NCBI GenBank assembly: GCA_024343425.1
Contig: BRLC01000005.1
Location: forward strand, 1-64,000
Origin: Rhizobiaceae bacterium MnEN-MB40S
GTDB lineage: Bacteria > Pseudomonadota > Alphaproteobacteria > Rhizobiales > Rhizobiaceae
Reading direction: 5' to 3'
DNA length: 64,000 bases
A model generated the notes under the pieces. The model saw nothing but the letters and a program-made list of their open reading frames with translations, made no database searches and was not told the origin of the DNA. The position numbers were made by a program, and so were the translations under genes. Shown one piece after another: positions 43,214 through 52,419 of the stretch; the first letter of the stretch is position 1; the number at the start of each line of letters is the position of its first letter.

Positions 43214-44299
43214 ATGGCGCAGTTTTACCCGTTGAAGATCAAGCATATCGTTCGCGAAACGCCCGACGCCGTCTCCGTCAGTTTTGACGTGCCGGAGGAG
43301 GCCAGGGAGCGTTTTGTGTTCGTGCCTGGCCAATATCTCACGCTCCGCGCCAAGATTGCGAATGAGGATCTGCGCAGAACCTATTCTATTTGCAGCGGAA
43401 TCGATGATGGTGATCTGCGCGTGGCCATCAAGCGCGTGGATGGCGGCGTGTTCTCCGGCTTCGCCAATGACAATCTCGAAGTGGGCATGGAGATCGATGT
43501 GATGCCCCCGCTGGGGCGCTTCACGAACGCGGCTGATCCGACCGCACGCAACGACTATGTGGCCTTCGCGGCGGGGTCCGGCGTCACGCCGGTGTTTTCG
43601 ATCGTCAAATCCGTGTTGTCCCGTGAACCCGCCAGCACCTTCACGCTGTTCTATGGAAATCGCGACCGCAATTCGGTGATTTTCCGCGAGGAACTCGAGG
43701 ACCTGAAAGACCGATTCATCGACCGCTTCACCCTTGTGCATGTTCTGAGCCGTGAGGCGCAGGACGTCGACATTCTGCACGGTCGCATCGATGCGGACCG
43801 GATTCGTAAATTCGCGGAGAACAAGCTGTTCGATCCGCGGTCAGCATCGAAAGTCTTTCTGTGCGGTCCTGGCGAGATGATCGACGACGCGCGTCGGGTG
43901 CTGGAAGATCTGGGCGTGGAGTCGGATCGCATCCGGTTCGAGTTGTTCACCCCGGCCGATGGAGGCGCCGCAGCGAAAAAGGGCGTCGTTCCTTCGCCAT
44001 CTGCAGCGCACGGCAAGGGCGTGTCGGTCGAAGCCGTAATGGACGGCGTGCGGTCAACGTTTTCGATGGAGGGCGCCGACGGCAATGTCATCGACGCCGC
44101 GCATCGTCAGGGCATAGAACTGCCCTATTCCTGCAAGGGCGGCATGTGCTGCACCTGCCGGTGCAAGCTGGTCGAAGGCAAGGTCGAGATGGCCGAAAAC
44201 TATTCCCTGGAGCCTTGGGAACTCGACGCCGGCTACATCCTGTCCTGTCAGGCCCGTCCGCTGACCGAGAAAGTCGTGCTCGATTTTGACGACGTGTGA
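43214..44299 (+). CDS. paaE: 1,2-phenylacetyl-CoA epoxidase reductase PaaE
   Basis: NADPH-dependent FAD/2Fe-2S reductase of about 361 aa that feeds electrons to PaaAC. The FAD-binding RRTYSICSG motif is near residue 55, the NAD-binding GSGVTPVFSIVK near residue 118, and the plant-type ferredoxin domain at the C-terminus carries Cys ligands in YSCKGGMCCTCRCKLVEG and ILSCQAR. The start at 43214 (MAQFYPL) is preferred; the frame also opens at 43172 inside paaD. It is the last gene of the operon. Confidence 0.94.
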   Translation: MAQFYPLKIKHIVRETPDAVSVSFDVPEEARERFVFVPGQYLTLRAKIANEDLRRTYSICSGIDDGDLRVAIKRVDGGVFSGFANDNLEVGMEIDVMPPLGRFTNAADPTARNDYVAFAAGSGVTPVFSIVKSVLSREPASTFTLFYGNRDRNSVIFREELEDLKDRFIDRFTLVHVLSREAQDVDILHGRIDADRIRKFAENKLFDPRSASKVFLCGPGEMIDDARRVLEDLGVESDRIRFELFTPADGGAAAKKGVVPSPSAAHGKGVSVEAVMDGVRSTFSMEGADGNVIDAAHRQGIELPYSCKGGMCCTCRCKLVEGKVEMAENYSLEPWELDAGYILSCQARPLTEKVVLDFDDV

Positions 44300-44343
44300 T
44301 CCGTGCGGCCTTTTGTGCAATCAATAGAGGAAAATATCTGTCA

Positions 44344-44360
44344 TTCAGCCTAAGGCTGAA
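44344..44360. terminator. Hairpin downstream of paaE
   Basis: TTCAGCC and GGCTGAA form a perfect 7-bp stem with a TAA loop, 45 bp after the paaE stop. There is no U-tract, so it may be a weak terminator or an operator for the next gene. Confidence 0.4.
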
Positions 44361-44404
44361 CTAGTCTCCGCGGTGGTCATAAACCCAGTGGAGTCCACGC
44401 AGAA

Positions 44405-44908
44405 ATGTTTTTCAAAAAATTCTTTGCCGCAACCGCAATACTTCTGATTTCTGTTCCGCTTGCCCGGGCGCAGGCGCCGCATTCGTGCGAGCCGTTTACC
44501 GTTATCGGTCACGCCAAGCGGACGATGACATTTATCGATCTCGGCGAACCCGGGACAGGTCCGGGCGATGAGCGCATTGGCAAACGCGTCATCTACGATG
44601 AAAATGATAGGGAGATTGGCGTCCTCACATGGGTCGTGAAAACCATCACAAACCCGACCGAGGACGAAGCCGGCGTCGGTCACTTCAGCGGACACTTCGA
44701 GTTTCCTGACGGCAGTATCAGTTACCTCGGCATCCTGCGCACCAACTACCATGCCCATGAGACACAAGCCGCTTCGTTCGACAAATCCCAGGAGAACGCA
44801 ATTCTCGGAGGAACCGGCATGTTTACCGGAGCAGAGGGAACGATCGAATCCAGGCCTGAAGCCGATCGCAAGCGAATGATTTACAGCATAGACATCCATT
44901 GCGATTGA
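44405..44908 (+). CDS. Secreted allene oxide cyclase-barrel-like protein
   Basis: Protein of 167 aa with a signal peptide (MFFKKFFAATAILLISVPL to AQA, residues 1-23). The mature part (FTVIGHAKRTMTFIDLGE, GTGPGDERIGKRVIYD, GGTGMFTGAEGTIES) resembles the AOC/dirigent-like eight-strand barrel found in plant and bacterial exported proteins, some of which bind hydrophobic ligands. Two cysteines could form a disulfide. It stands alone after the paa operon. The family match is by pattern only; the ligand and function are unknown. Confidence 0.6.
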   Translation: MFFKKFFAATAILLISVPLARAQAPHSCEPFTVIGHAKRTMTFIDLGEPGTGPGDERIGKRVIYDENDREIGVLTWVVKTITNPTEDEAGVGHFSGHFEFPDGSISYLGILRTNYHAHETQAASFDKSQENAILGGTGMFTGAEGTIESRPEADRKRMIYSIDIHCD

Positions 44909-45249
44909 CCGCCCTCTTTTGGTGAATACTTCCGAAAACGGTAGGCTGTTCCAACACTCATGCCGGGCGTCACGCATGGGTATGGAGATGTGTTCTACAG
45001 GGCTTGGCCCAGGTTCAGCCCTTTCTAAGGATGCAAAGCCTGGGTCGGTGAAGCTTTGCGTCGTTCGGGACTGTCATGCGAGCGCTGATGAGATGTTTGT
45101 TGGTCGGAATTCAGCTTCATGCATTTGACCTGGCGTAGAAACAATCAAATTTCGCCCATTTCTCAGGGGCGGGTGTAGCTAATTTTGGCGATGGCCGATT
45201 CGGCCGATTTCCAGACGTTCCCCCGACAGGCTGGTGAAAAAATCTGGTT
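44909..45249. other. Intergenic stretch with possible IS-end remnant
   Basis: No gene is supported. At 45225-45247 GACAGGCTGGTGAAAAAATC resembles the CAGGCTGCTGAAAAA ends of IS5-type elements and the similar motif at 49121. A direct repeat of GGCCGATT occurs at about 45193-45209. The rest shows no motif. Confidence 0.35.
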
Positions 45250-46587
45250 TTAGGCGAGCGAACTGGATTCTCTGTGGTTTCGAGCGGCAAAAAGTTCCTC
45301 GGCGACACCGTATCCGAGATCGCTGCGCCAGTGCTTGCCCTCGAACCGGATACGCGACAGCGCGCCGTAGACCTGGTTCTTTACGGTTTCGATTGATCGC
45401 GCACTGGCGACAGGCGCGGCGATCCGGCCTCCCGCAACAACCAGGCGGCCGTCTTTGTCGAGTCCGACGGCTTCGGTAACGGTGTTTCCCTCGGCGACGA
45501 CCTCTTCCAGCCCCTCGATGGGCTCGGCCGCGACATCTTCAGTTTCCGGATAGTCGGCGGCCATGGCGAATACGCATCCGGCGTATCGGTCGGCATGCCA
45601 GGTCACGGATATACGGTGCAGGGCGCCGCTGGCCGCATGTTCGATCATGTTCTGAAAATCGGACGCCAGCAGTTCGAGCAGCACCGCAAATTCCGGATTG
45701 CCGGGCCGGACGTTGATTTCGAGCAGCACCGGTCCTTCATCTGTCAGCATCACTCCGAAATAGAGAAAACCGCGATAACCGTAGCCGGATTTCTTGAGCT
45801 GATCGAGCGCCGGCTCGATGATCCGCCTGCGCAATGATTGTTCGAGTTCCGGGGGAAATCCGCCGCCGAAAGCCAGTGCGGCGGCGCCGTTGGTGTTCGG
45901 TCCCCGATCCTCGTCGAGCGCCTGCTTGTAGTCCCGGACAGGTGGGAAAAGCACGTAGGAAGAGCCGTCCCAGAGCACATGCACGGATGTCTCGAAACCA
46001 GACACGCGCCTTTCGATGATCAGTCCGCCGGCGGCATGCGCCTTGAGAAGCGCCTCGATCTCCTCGTCCACGTCCTGGAGACTTTCGCTCAGGCTGTCGG
46101 GAACCATGGATCGGTGTTTCCCGTCCCGAATCAGGCGGTCCGTCTTGATGACGAACTGCGCCTGGGGAGACCAGTGATCGCGGAGAAAGGTCTTGGCGTC
46201 TTCGGCCGACTTGACCAGCCAACTCTCCGGACTGGGGATGCCCGCATCCCTGACAAGGTCTTTCATCAACGCCTTGCTGCCTTCCACCTGGCTGGCGTGA
46301 AGTTCGGGCCCCAATACTGTCATGCCTTCGCTTTTGAAGCTGTCCACCGCCGCCGCCTGGAGCAATTCGGCGTCTGTAATGAGAATGATCCGCGCGCCTT
46401 CCTCACGGGCGCGTTTAGCGGCTTCAGTCGGATTGTCCTGCGGTACTGCCACAGCCCAGGACTGGCCTGACAGGATCGCATTCGTTCCACTGTTGAAGAA
46501 ACGGATGCCCCGACCGTCGCGCTCCTTCTCCAGTCTGAGCAGGCAGGCGTGATCCCGCGCGCTGCCAGGTCCGTAAAGCCCGAACAT
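45250..46587 (-). CDS. Divergent PurD-like ATP-grasp ligase
   Basis: ATP-grasp enzyme of 445 aa with the overall layout of phosphoribosylamine-glycine ligase (PurD), including VEGSKALMKDLVRDAGIPSP, a YRGFLYFGVML strand and the Mg2+ site LLEINVRPGNPE. It departs from PurD at key places: GSARDHA replaces the GGREHA loop, KTDRLIRDGKH replaces the Gly-rich KADGLAAGKG loop, and GPNTNGAAALAFGG replaces GPNTGGMGAYSP. An altered amine or carboxylate substrate is therefore likely. Its ATG overlaps the EamA stop as TGATG, so ligase and transporter are coupled. The housekeeping purD is expected elsewhere. The product is unknown. Confidence 0.78.
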   Translation of the reverse strand: MFGLYGPGSARDHACLLRLEKERDGRGIRFFNSGTNAILSGQSWAVAVPQDNPTEAAKRAREEGARIILITDAELLQAAAVDSFKSEGMTVLGPELHASQVEGSKALMKDLVRDAGIPSPESWLVKSAEDAKTFLRDHWSPQAQFVIKTDRLIRDGKHRSMVPDSLSESLQDVDEEIEALLKAHAAGGLIIERRVSGFETSVHVLWDGSSYVLFPPVRDYKQALDEDRGPNTNGAAALAFGGGFPPELEQSLRRRIIEPALDQLKKSGYGYRGFLYFGVMLTDEGPVLLEINVRPGNPEFAVLLELLASDFQNMIEHAASGALHRISVTWHADRYAGCVFAMAADYPETEDVAAEPIEGLEEVVAEGNTVTEAVGLDKDGRLVVAGGRIAAPVASARSIETVKNQVYGALSRIRFEGKHWRSDLGYGVAEELFAARNHRESSSLA

Positions 46588-47492
46588 CAGGAACTCCTCT
46601 CCTCCGCCGCCATGACCGGTTCGATATTGGCGCGATGTGACGCAAACCTCAACGTCAGGACACCCGAAATGATCACGAGCATCATCCCGACAGCTGATAA
46701 CAGGTTCGGAACCTTGTCCAGCACCAGCCAGTCGATAAGGGCCGAAAATACGACGGCCGAATATCCGAGCGGTGCAATCAGCCAGGCTGGCGCGTGTGCG
46801 GTGGCAAAGACGAGGAGGGTCGTCGAGATGATCAGAAACAGACCGGCGATGAAGAGTTGCGCGATCGTCGCGAAATCCGGTGTGACGTAGGTCTGTGCCG
46901 CGGGGACGAGCGTCCCGAGTATTCCGATCGCGAATATGTACAGCAGGATCCGGTCCTGCGGCTCGCCCAGTTTATTGAGACGTCTGGTCAGCAGCACCTG
47001 TATGGCGAACAGCAGCCCTGCCGCCAGTCCGTAAAAATAACCGGCGTTCAGCGTGGCGATATTCGGATGAAGGACCAGCGCCACTCCGACAAAACCGCAA
47101 AGGAGAACAGGCCAGATCCTGCGCGGCATCGCTTCACCAAGAAAGATACTGGAAAGCAGAGGTATCCAGAACGGCGCCGTTTCCCGAAACAGCATCGTTT
47201 CCAGCAGTGAAATCGAGGCCACGGCCTTGAACAACATCCCGATCTGCGCAACCGAGACGATGCCTCGCACAACCAGCAACGCGAGATTTGGTGATGCGAA
47301 GGATGATCCGCGACGGCGTATGAGGACGAACGGAATGATGAAAATCCCGCCGAACAGAAACCCTGAGAAAACCGTCGTCCAGCTGCTGACCTGCGTGCTG
47401 GCGAACTGAACGAACAAACCCGCAAAAGCAAAAACGGCGTTAGCCAGGACGAACATGCCGGCGCCGAGCAGGGGACGTTCCGTTTCAGACAT
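46587..47492 (-). CDS. EamA family (DMT) transporter
   Basis: Drug/metabolite transporter of 301 aa with ten hydrophobic segments in two EamA repeats (residues about 10-140 and 150-285). The first begins LLGAGMFVLANAVFAFAGLF; the second, YFYGLAAGLLFAIQVLL. EamA proteins commonly export amino acids or metabolites. The stop overlaps the start of the PurD-like gene by one base. It faces the berberine-bridge-type oxidase across about 170 bp. Exporting the ligase product is a plausible role, by context. Confidence 0.86.
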   Translation of the reverse strand: MSETERPLLGAGMFVLANAVFAFAGLFVQFASTQVSSWTTVFSGFLFGGIFIIPFVLIRRRGSSFASPNLALLVVRGIVSVAQIGMLFKAVASISLLETMLFRETAPFWIPLLSSIFLGEAMPRRIWPVLLCGFVGVALVLHPNIATLNAGYFYGLAAGLLFAIQVLLTRRLNKLGEPQDRILLYIFAIGILGTLVPAAQTYVTPDFATIAQLFIAGLFLIISTTLLVFATAHAPAWLIAPLGYSAVVFSALIDWLVLDKVPNLLSAVGMMLVIISGVLTLRFASHRANIEPVMAAEERSS

Positions 47493-47660
47493 GTCCTGTG
47501 AACCCTATCGTTCGCGGATACCTCGGGAAGCTTCTCCCGCTCTTCCGCCACGTGTCAGAAATGGGATGCAACTCATGCGGAGCGTTGCTAGTCTCTGTCG
47601 ATTTCGCGGTGCCGGTTCGATTTCGTAATGCGGTATCGTATTCGATTGCTGGAGGGAAGC

Positions 47661-49124
47661 ATGCCCGAAAGTCAGGATAGCAGCAATATGGCGCCGGATC
47701 TTTCCCGGCTCGAGTCCGAAATCGCCGGTGTGGTCGGTTTACCGGGGAGCCGGATCTTCCACGAGGCAACACAAGTCTTTTGCCCACCGGCTCGCCACCG
47801 CCGGCCTCAAGCCGTTATCAAACCGGCTGGCACGAACGATCTCGCCGCTATTCTCCGCAGGGCTGCTGCAGATGGTTATCGTGTGACGGTGCGATCGGGC
47901 GGGCATTCTTTCGATGGCTTTCCGATCAGGGAAGACGCTGTGCTTCTCGATCTTTCGGGTCTCAACGAGGCCAGGCTCGATTCGGACCGGCGCCTTCATG
48001 CCGGTCCAGGCGCACGCATTCTCGACTTGGCGAAGGATCTCGACGCCTCCGGTTGCGCGGTGCCCACCGGAGACTGCCCGACCGTGGGTCTGGGCGGGCT
48101 CGTTTCGGGCGGCGGGTTCGGATACGCCACCCGGAAGCTCGGCCTGACGGCGGACAATCTCATGGAGGCGGTGGTTGTCACCGGAACCGGAGAAATCCAT
48201 CGTGTCAGCCGAAATAGCAGTCCGGACCTCTTCTGGATGTGCCAGGGAGGCGCTGGAACGGCGGGAATTATGACGGAAATCGTTTTGCGAACCTTTCCAG
48301 TCGAACATGTGACAGCCGCCGAGATAACGATGAACTGGGAATATGCCCGCGAGGTGATCGTTCTCTACGACGCCGTAATGCGGTCCGCGCCGCTCGAACT
48401 CGACCTGAAGCTCAAGTTTCGCACGACGGGGCCCGACCGGTTCATGGATATGGCTTCCGAAGGCCCGCAGGATGTCGCGCCGGGCGAGCCACTGGTTCAC
48501 ATTGACGGACAGTATCTCGGCAACCGGAAACAGGCGGAGGCGCTTCTGAGCCCATTGCTTGATCATCCGGCCGTTGTCGGTCTGTCGCTCAGGGAAGAAA
48601 GCTATTTCGAGGCGATGACCGATTTGATTCCCCTTTCGGTTCTGGTCGATCCGGCGCCGGAAACGATCAGACCGACGCGCGTAGCCTGCGATTTCGTCGC
48701 CGCAGCGATTGGACCGGGAGAAGCCGATGCCCTGGTGCGCTTTGTAGAAGAGATTCAGTACGCGCCCGAACTGCATGGCGGAGGTTTGCTGATCGAGCCC
48801 TGCGATGGCGTGGTCGGTCAAATCGCGTCGGACCAGACGGCGTATCCGCATCGCGATCAGCGCATGGTGATCGAATGGGAGCTTTTCCATCCGTTGGTCT
48901 GTACGTCGGAGCAAATCTCGCTGATGGACGAATGCCTGTACAGCGCACGAAGACAGCTGAGCCATGCGATTTCCGGAGGCCGCTACGTCAACTATGCCGA
49001 TCGGCTTGACACACCGTCGAACTGGTGGCTCGGAAACAAAGACCGCCTTGATACCCTTGCCGGGCGCTTCGATCCGCAAGGCGTAATCGTCTCCCGGCTC
49101 CGACCGGGGCCGGACCTACGCTAG
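47661..49124 (+). CDS. Berberine-bridge-type FAD-linked oxidase
   Basis: Flavin oxidoreductase of 487 aa (FAD_binding_4 plus BBE domain). The FAD-anchoring His is in RSGGHSFDGFP and the candidate anchoring Cys in GDCPTVGLGGLVSGGGFG, so bicovalent 8-alpha-His/6-S-Cys flavin is expected. The C-terminal YADRLDTPSNWWLGNKDRL and FDPQGVI end is typical. The ATG at 47661 has GGAGGG upstream. Relatives oxidise sugars, alkaloids and peptide natural products. It is divergent from the PurD-like/EamA operon; its stop coincides with the edge of an IS-like remnant. No export signal is seen. Confidence 0.83.
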   Translation: MPESQDSSNMAPDLSRLESEIAGVVGLPGSRIFHEATQVFCPPARHRRPQAVIKPAGTNDLAAILRRAAADGYRVTVRSGGHSFDGFPIREDAVLLDLSGLNEARLDSDRRLHAGPGARILDLAKDLDASGCAVPTGDCPTVGLGGLVSGGGFGYATRKLGLTADNLMEAVVVTGTGEIHRVSRNSSPDLFWMCQGGAGTAGIMTEIVLRTFPVEHVTAAEITMNWEYAREVIVLYDAVMRSAPLELDLKLKFRTTGPDRFMDMASEGPQDVAPGEPLVHIDGQYLGNRKQAEALLSPLLDHPAVVGLSLREESYFEAMTDLIPLSVLVDPAPETIRPTRVACDFVAAAIGPGEADALVRFVEEIQYAPELHGGGLLIEPCDGVVGQIASDQTAYPHRDQRMVIEWELFHPLVCTSEQISLMDECLYSARRQLSHAISGGRYVNYADRLDTPSNWWLGNKDRLDTLAGRFDPQGVIVSRLRPGPDLR

Positions 49125-49570
49125 CAGGCGGCTGAAAAGGAAGACCAAAGCTGGGCTTTGAAAGCAGCTTCATCACCCGAGATAAAACAAACCTGGACAC
49201 TGATGGTTCCATGGGGACGTTTTTCTGCCCATCCATTGTCGCTTGCTCTGGCCACGTCGTCATTACGTTGGCCAGGCGTGAGCTTCGGCAATCAAAAAAG
49301 ATTGTTGTCCGCAACAGCAAAGACAAAAGATGCAGCGACACGGCCAACACCCCTGAACCTTGTTCTGGCTGGCCGGCGACCGTCTTGGCCCAGCCAAAAA
49401 CATCTTCAATGCGCTTGCGATGCCTCAGGGAGAGGTTGATGCCTTTGAAGAACCTGCTTCCAGTATTCTGAGCCGGCCTCACCAACCGGCTGATCGGCCT
49501 CGAAAGGCTCACATCGCACTCTGGCCAGCGTTATCCAGGCGGAACATATCATGAACTTTTTGATGCGCTA
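49121..49570 (-). mobile_element. Decayed IS5-type element, left end and transposase C-terminus
   Basis: CTAGCAGGCGGCTGAAAAGG at 49121-49140 resembles the terminal repeat of IS5-family elements. On the minus strand, positions 49482 to 49363 encode VRPAQNTGSRFF followed by LRHRKRIEDVFGWAKTVAG, the catalytic C-terminal core of IS5-type transposases. The N-terminal and remaining parts are missing or frameshifted and no full-length frame remains. The right end was not found. Confidence 0.65.
49363..49482 (-). pseudogene. Remnant of IS5-family transposase
   Basis: Forty codons match the conserved end of an IS5-type DDE transposase (AQNTGSR and HRKRIEDVFGWAKTVAG, with the catalytic Glu in RIEDVFGW). 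The frame around them runs on without further similarity, and the upstream DDE catalytic residues are absent, so this is a dead fragment. Confidence 0.65.
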
Positions 49571-49653
49571 GAGCGCAAATTATGCTATAGGCATGTTGCT
49601 CCGCTCTGCCGTTTTGCGGTCCGTCCGGCGTAGAGATAGTCGAATTTGGCGAA
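49571..49653. other. Short intergenic spacer
   Basis: Nothing recognised between the IS remnant and the repeat array. Confidence 0.3.
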
Positions 49654-49873
49654 TTCCCGAAACAAAGCCAAGCAGGTCGATAGGAGCAGAAATAGCAAGT
49701 TCCCGAAACGAAGCCAACGAGGCCGCAAAATCCGAAATTCACGATTTACCGAAACAAAGCCAAATCGCATTTCACCGATCAGCACGATCTGAAATCTCGC
49801 GAATCGTCAAATCCCGAAACAAAGCCAGAGAGGTCGCAGGATCCGTGTTTCGCAAATTCCCGAAACAAAGCTA
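49654..49873 (-). repeat. Degenerate repeat array with 46-bp period
   Basis: Five copies of a 17-bp motif (TTCCCGAAACAAAGCCA with few changes) start at 49654, 49700, 49746, 49811 and 49857. The spacing is 46, 46, 65 and 46 bp. The 29-bp spacers are themselves partly similar (AGAGGTCGCAGGATCCG-like), so this is a decayed tandem repeat rather than a CRISPR. It lies between the IS remnant and the moeA 3' end. The function is unknown. Confidence 0.7.
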
Positions 49874-49918
49874 GTTTTAAAAGTATAATAAAAACAATAG
49901 TATATGTATGTCTGAATC

Positions 49919-51130
49919 TTATCTCAAAAGGATAACTCGGCAGGGGGCGCCCTTCTTTGCCGGTTCGGCGAATGGCGCGCGGATCGTCAGGCAGTCGGAT
50001 TGCGCGAAGACACGCGTCATGGAGGAATCCTGCCGGTCGAAGGGCAGGGCGATCAGGTCTCCGTCAGGGCCGCGTTCGATTTTCGAGCGCAGGTAATCCT
50101 CACGGCGATCATTGGCAGGCAGATCCTTTCCAAGAACGGCGGTCCGTTCCAGATCCGGCGAAGCCTGTCCGCGAAGGCGCGCTATCAACGCGCGCAGGAA
50201 GAGATGCGAGCAGACGAGGCTTGAAACCGGGTTTCCGGGAAACCCCAGCACGTGCAGGTGTTCGAGGCGGCCATACATCAGCGGTTTGCCGGGACGCATG
50301 GCGATCTGCCAGAAGTCGAGTTCCATGCCGCGTGCGACGAGCGTTTCCTGAACGAGATCGTGATCGCCGACGGAGGCGCCGCCAAGCGTCACCAGAATAT
50401 CGGCGCCAGCTTGCAGGGTTCTGTCGATCGCGTCCTCGATGGATGCGCGTGTATCCACAGCGATGCCGAGATCGAGCGCAGTCGCGCCGTCGGCTTGCGC
50501 AATCGCCGCCACGCCAAAGCCGTTCGAGGCAATGATCTGGTCGTCCTTCGGATCCGATCCCGGCGGAACCAGTTCATCGCCCGTCGCCAAAATCGCGACA
50601 TGGGGCCGTCGTCTGACGGTCAGGCTCGGACAGTTCATCGAAGCTGCGACCGTCAGGCGTCCCGCGTCCAGCGTGTCGCCGCTTTGAAGCACCACATCGC
50701 CTGCGGCGAAGTCGAGGCCTTCCGGACGGACATAGACGCCCTTGCTTGCGCCCTGGTTTATCCGAACACGATCCGGTGCGAGTGTTTCCGTGTTTTCCTG
50801 AATGACAATCGTGTCAGCGCCATCCGGCAAAGGCGCGCCGGTAAAAATTCGGACCGTCTCTCCTGAACCAACAGAGCCTTCAAACCGGTGACCGGCAGGG
50901 GCCTGACCGATGATGGTCAATTCGACGGGTGTGGTTTCGACATCAGCGGCGCGCACGGCGTAGCCATCCATCGCCGAGGCCGAGAAGGGCGGTTGCGAGC
51001 GTCGCGCGACGAGATCTTCGGCCAATATCCGGCCGGCTGCGTCGGCGAGCCTGACGCTTTCGCGCTCCTCAATCGTCTCGGCATTGGCGAGAATGCGGTT
51101 TCGGGCGTCCTCGACGGAAACGAGCCTCAT
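49919..51130 (-). CDS. moeA: Molybdopterin molybdotransferase MoeA
   Basis: Cytosolic enzyme of 403 aa that inserts molybdate into adenylylated molybdopterin. Domain order is MoeA N-terminal ([15 protein letters not shown] near residue 49; GHRFEGSVG), MoCF-binding ([22 protein letters not shown] and [15 protein letters not shown]) and C-terminal domain IV. The start overlaps the moaC stop by 4 bp (ATGA). It is the last gene of the ppiD-trpD-trpC-moaC-moeA run; in related genomes lexA follows directly. Confidence 0.93.
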   Translation of the reverse strand: MRLVSVEDARNRILANAETIEERESVRLADAAGRILAEDLVARRSQPPFSASAMDGYAVRAADVETTPVELTIIGQAPAGHRFEGSVGSGETVRIFTGAPLPDGADTIVIQENTETLAPDRVRINQGASKGVYVRPEGLDFAAGDVVLQSGDTLDAGRLTVAASMNCPSLTVRRRPHVAILATGDELVPPGSDPKDDQIIASNGFGVAAIAQADGATALDLGIAVDTRASIEDAIDRTLQAGADILVTLGGASVGDHDLVQETLVARGMELDFWQIAMRPGKPLMYGRLEHLHVLGFPGNPVSSLVCSHLFLRALIARLRGQASPDLERTAVLGKDLPANDRREDYLRSKIERGPDGDLIALPFDRQDSSMTRVFAQSDCLTIRAPFAEPAKKGAPCRVILLR

Positions 51131-51615
51131 GGGTTACGCCGCCAGTCGCCGGATTTGCCGCCGCTTTTCGAGACAAGCCTGATGGAACCGATCTCCATTC
51201 CCCGGTCGACAGCTTTCGCCATGTCGTAAATCGTCAGGCACGCGACGGAAACAGCCGTCAGCGCCTCCATTTCGACGCCGGTCTTTCCCGTCAGTTTGAC
51301 AGTCGCCCTGACATGAAGACCGGGCAGGGAGTGGTCCTCGGTAATGTCGACGGTCACCTTGCTCAACATAAGCGGATGGCAAAGTGGAATAAGCGTCGAG
51401 GTCTGCTTGGCCGCCATGATCCCGGCCAGACGCGCCGTTCCGATAACATCGCCCTTCCTGGCGTCGCCATCGCGGATCAGAGCAAGCGTCTCTGGCGCCA
51501 TGACAACATGACCTTCGGCGACGGCTATGCGCTCGGTTTCCGCCTTGTCGCCGACATCCACCATATGCGCCTCGCCGGACGCGCCGATATGGGTGAGTTT
51601 ATCCGGCTTTGACAT
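51127..51615 (-). CDS. moaC: Cyclic pyranopterin monophosphate synthase MoaC
   Basis: Molybdenum cofactor enzyme of 162 aa that forms cyclic pyranopterin monophosphate together with MoaA. Conserved stretches include [32 protein letters not shown] (with the catalytic His), [20 protein letters not shown] and the basic C-terminus [11 protein letters not shown]. It starts 3 bp after trpC and overlaps moeA by 4 bp. Coupling of Mo-cofactor and tryptophan genes is usual in Hyphomicrobiales. Confidence 0.94.
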   Translation of the reverse strand: MSKPDKLTHIGASGEAHMVDVGDKAETERIAVAEGHVVMAPETLALIRDGDARKGDVIGTARLAGIMAAKQTSTLIPLCHPLMLSKVTVDITEDHSLPGLHVRATVKLTGKTGVEMEALTAVSVACLTIYDMAKAVDRGMEIGSIRLVSKSGGKSGDWRRNP

Positions 51616-51618
51616 CGC

Positions 51619-52416
51619 TCAGACGGTTTCCGCGAGCAGTTCGCGCGTCGCCGCCGCGACGTCCGTCTTGCGCATCAGGCTTTCGCCGACCAGGAAGGAA
51701 CGGATGCCGACATAGGCGAGCCGCTGGCAGTCGTCATGGGTAAAGATGCCGCTTTCGCCCACGAGAAGCCTGTCGTCAGGCGCCATTGCGGCCAGCTTTT
51801 CACTCGTCTCCAGACTGGTTTCGAACGTCCGCAAATTCCTGTTGTTGATCCCGAGCAGCCGGGAGTTCAGGGAAAGTGCGCGCTCCATCTCGGCTTCGTC
51901 GTGGACTTCGATCAGACTGTCCATGCCAAGTTCGGCGGCCGTGTCTTCCAGGACACGCGCTTCGTCGTCGCTGACGGAGGCCATGATGATGAGGATCGCG
52001 TCGGCGCCCCAAGATCGGGCCTCGTAAACCTGGTAGGGTTCAAACATGAAATCCTTGCGCAGCGCGGGCAGGGAGGTGGCGTTTCTCGCCTGGGTCAGAA
52101 ATTCTGGCGCGCCCTGAAATGACGGCGTATCGGTCAGGACCGAAAGACAGGTCGCGCCGCCGGTCTCATAGGCGTGCGCCAAGGCAGGAGGATTAAAGTC
52201 TTCCCGGATAAGCCCTTTCGAGGGGCTTGCCTTCTTGATTTCCGCAATCAGTCCGAAGCCGCCGCGCTCCTGTTTTTCGGCGAGCGCATTGTGAAAGCCG
52301 CGCGGCGCGTCTTTATCGGCAAACATCGCTTTCAATTCCGCAAGCGGTCGCGTGGCCTTCGCCGCGGCGATTTCCCGGCGTTTGTATTCTTCGATCTTTT
52401 TGAGGATGTCCGCCAT
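51619..52416 (-). CDS. trpC: Indole-3-glycerol phosphate synthase TrpC
   Basis: TIM-barrel enzyme of 265 aa that closes the indole ring in tryptophan biosynthesis. Catalytic and substrate-binding stretches are [18 protein letters not shown] (Glu/Lys), [18 protein letters not shown] (Lys), [12 protein letters not shown] and [12 protein letters not shown] (Glu, Ser). It begins 3 bp after the trpD stop. No PRAI fusion is present. Confidence 0.95.
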   Translation of the reverse strand: MADILKKIEEYKRREIAAAKATRPLAELKAMFADKDAPRGFHNALAEKQERGGFGLIAEIKKASPSKGLIREDFNPPALAHAYETGGATCLSVLTDTPSFQGAPEFLTQARNATSLPALRKDFMFEPYQVYEARSWGADAILIIMASVSDDEARVLEDTAAELGMDSLIEVHDEAEMERALSLNSRLLGINNRNLRTFETSLETSEKLAAMAPDDRLLVGESGIFTHDDCQRLAYVGIRSFLVGESLMRKTDVAAATRELLAETV

Positions 52417-52419
52417 GGA

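Noticed and set aside
47739-49079. Open frame of 446 codons opposite the BBE-type oxidase
   Set aside because: Antisense shadow with no recognisable motif; the sense frame has a full flavin domain.
49654-49873. CRISPR array
   Set aside because: Repeats are only 17 bp and imperfect, the spacers resemble one another and no cas gene is near.
49593-49874. A 93-codon frame running through the repeat array, with recurring RKFPKQS-like segments
   Set aside because: The recurrence follows from the DNA repeat; there is no ribosome binding site and no homology that I recognise.
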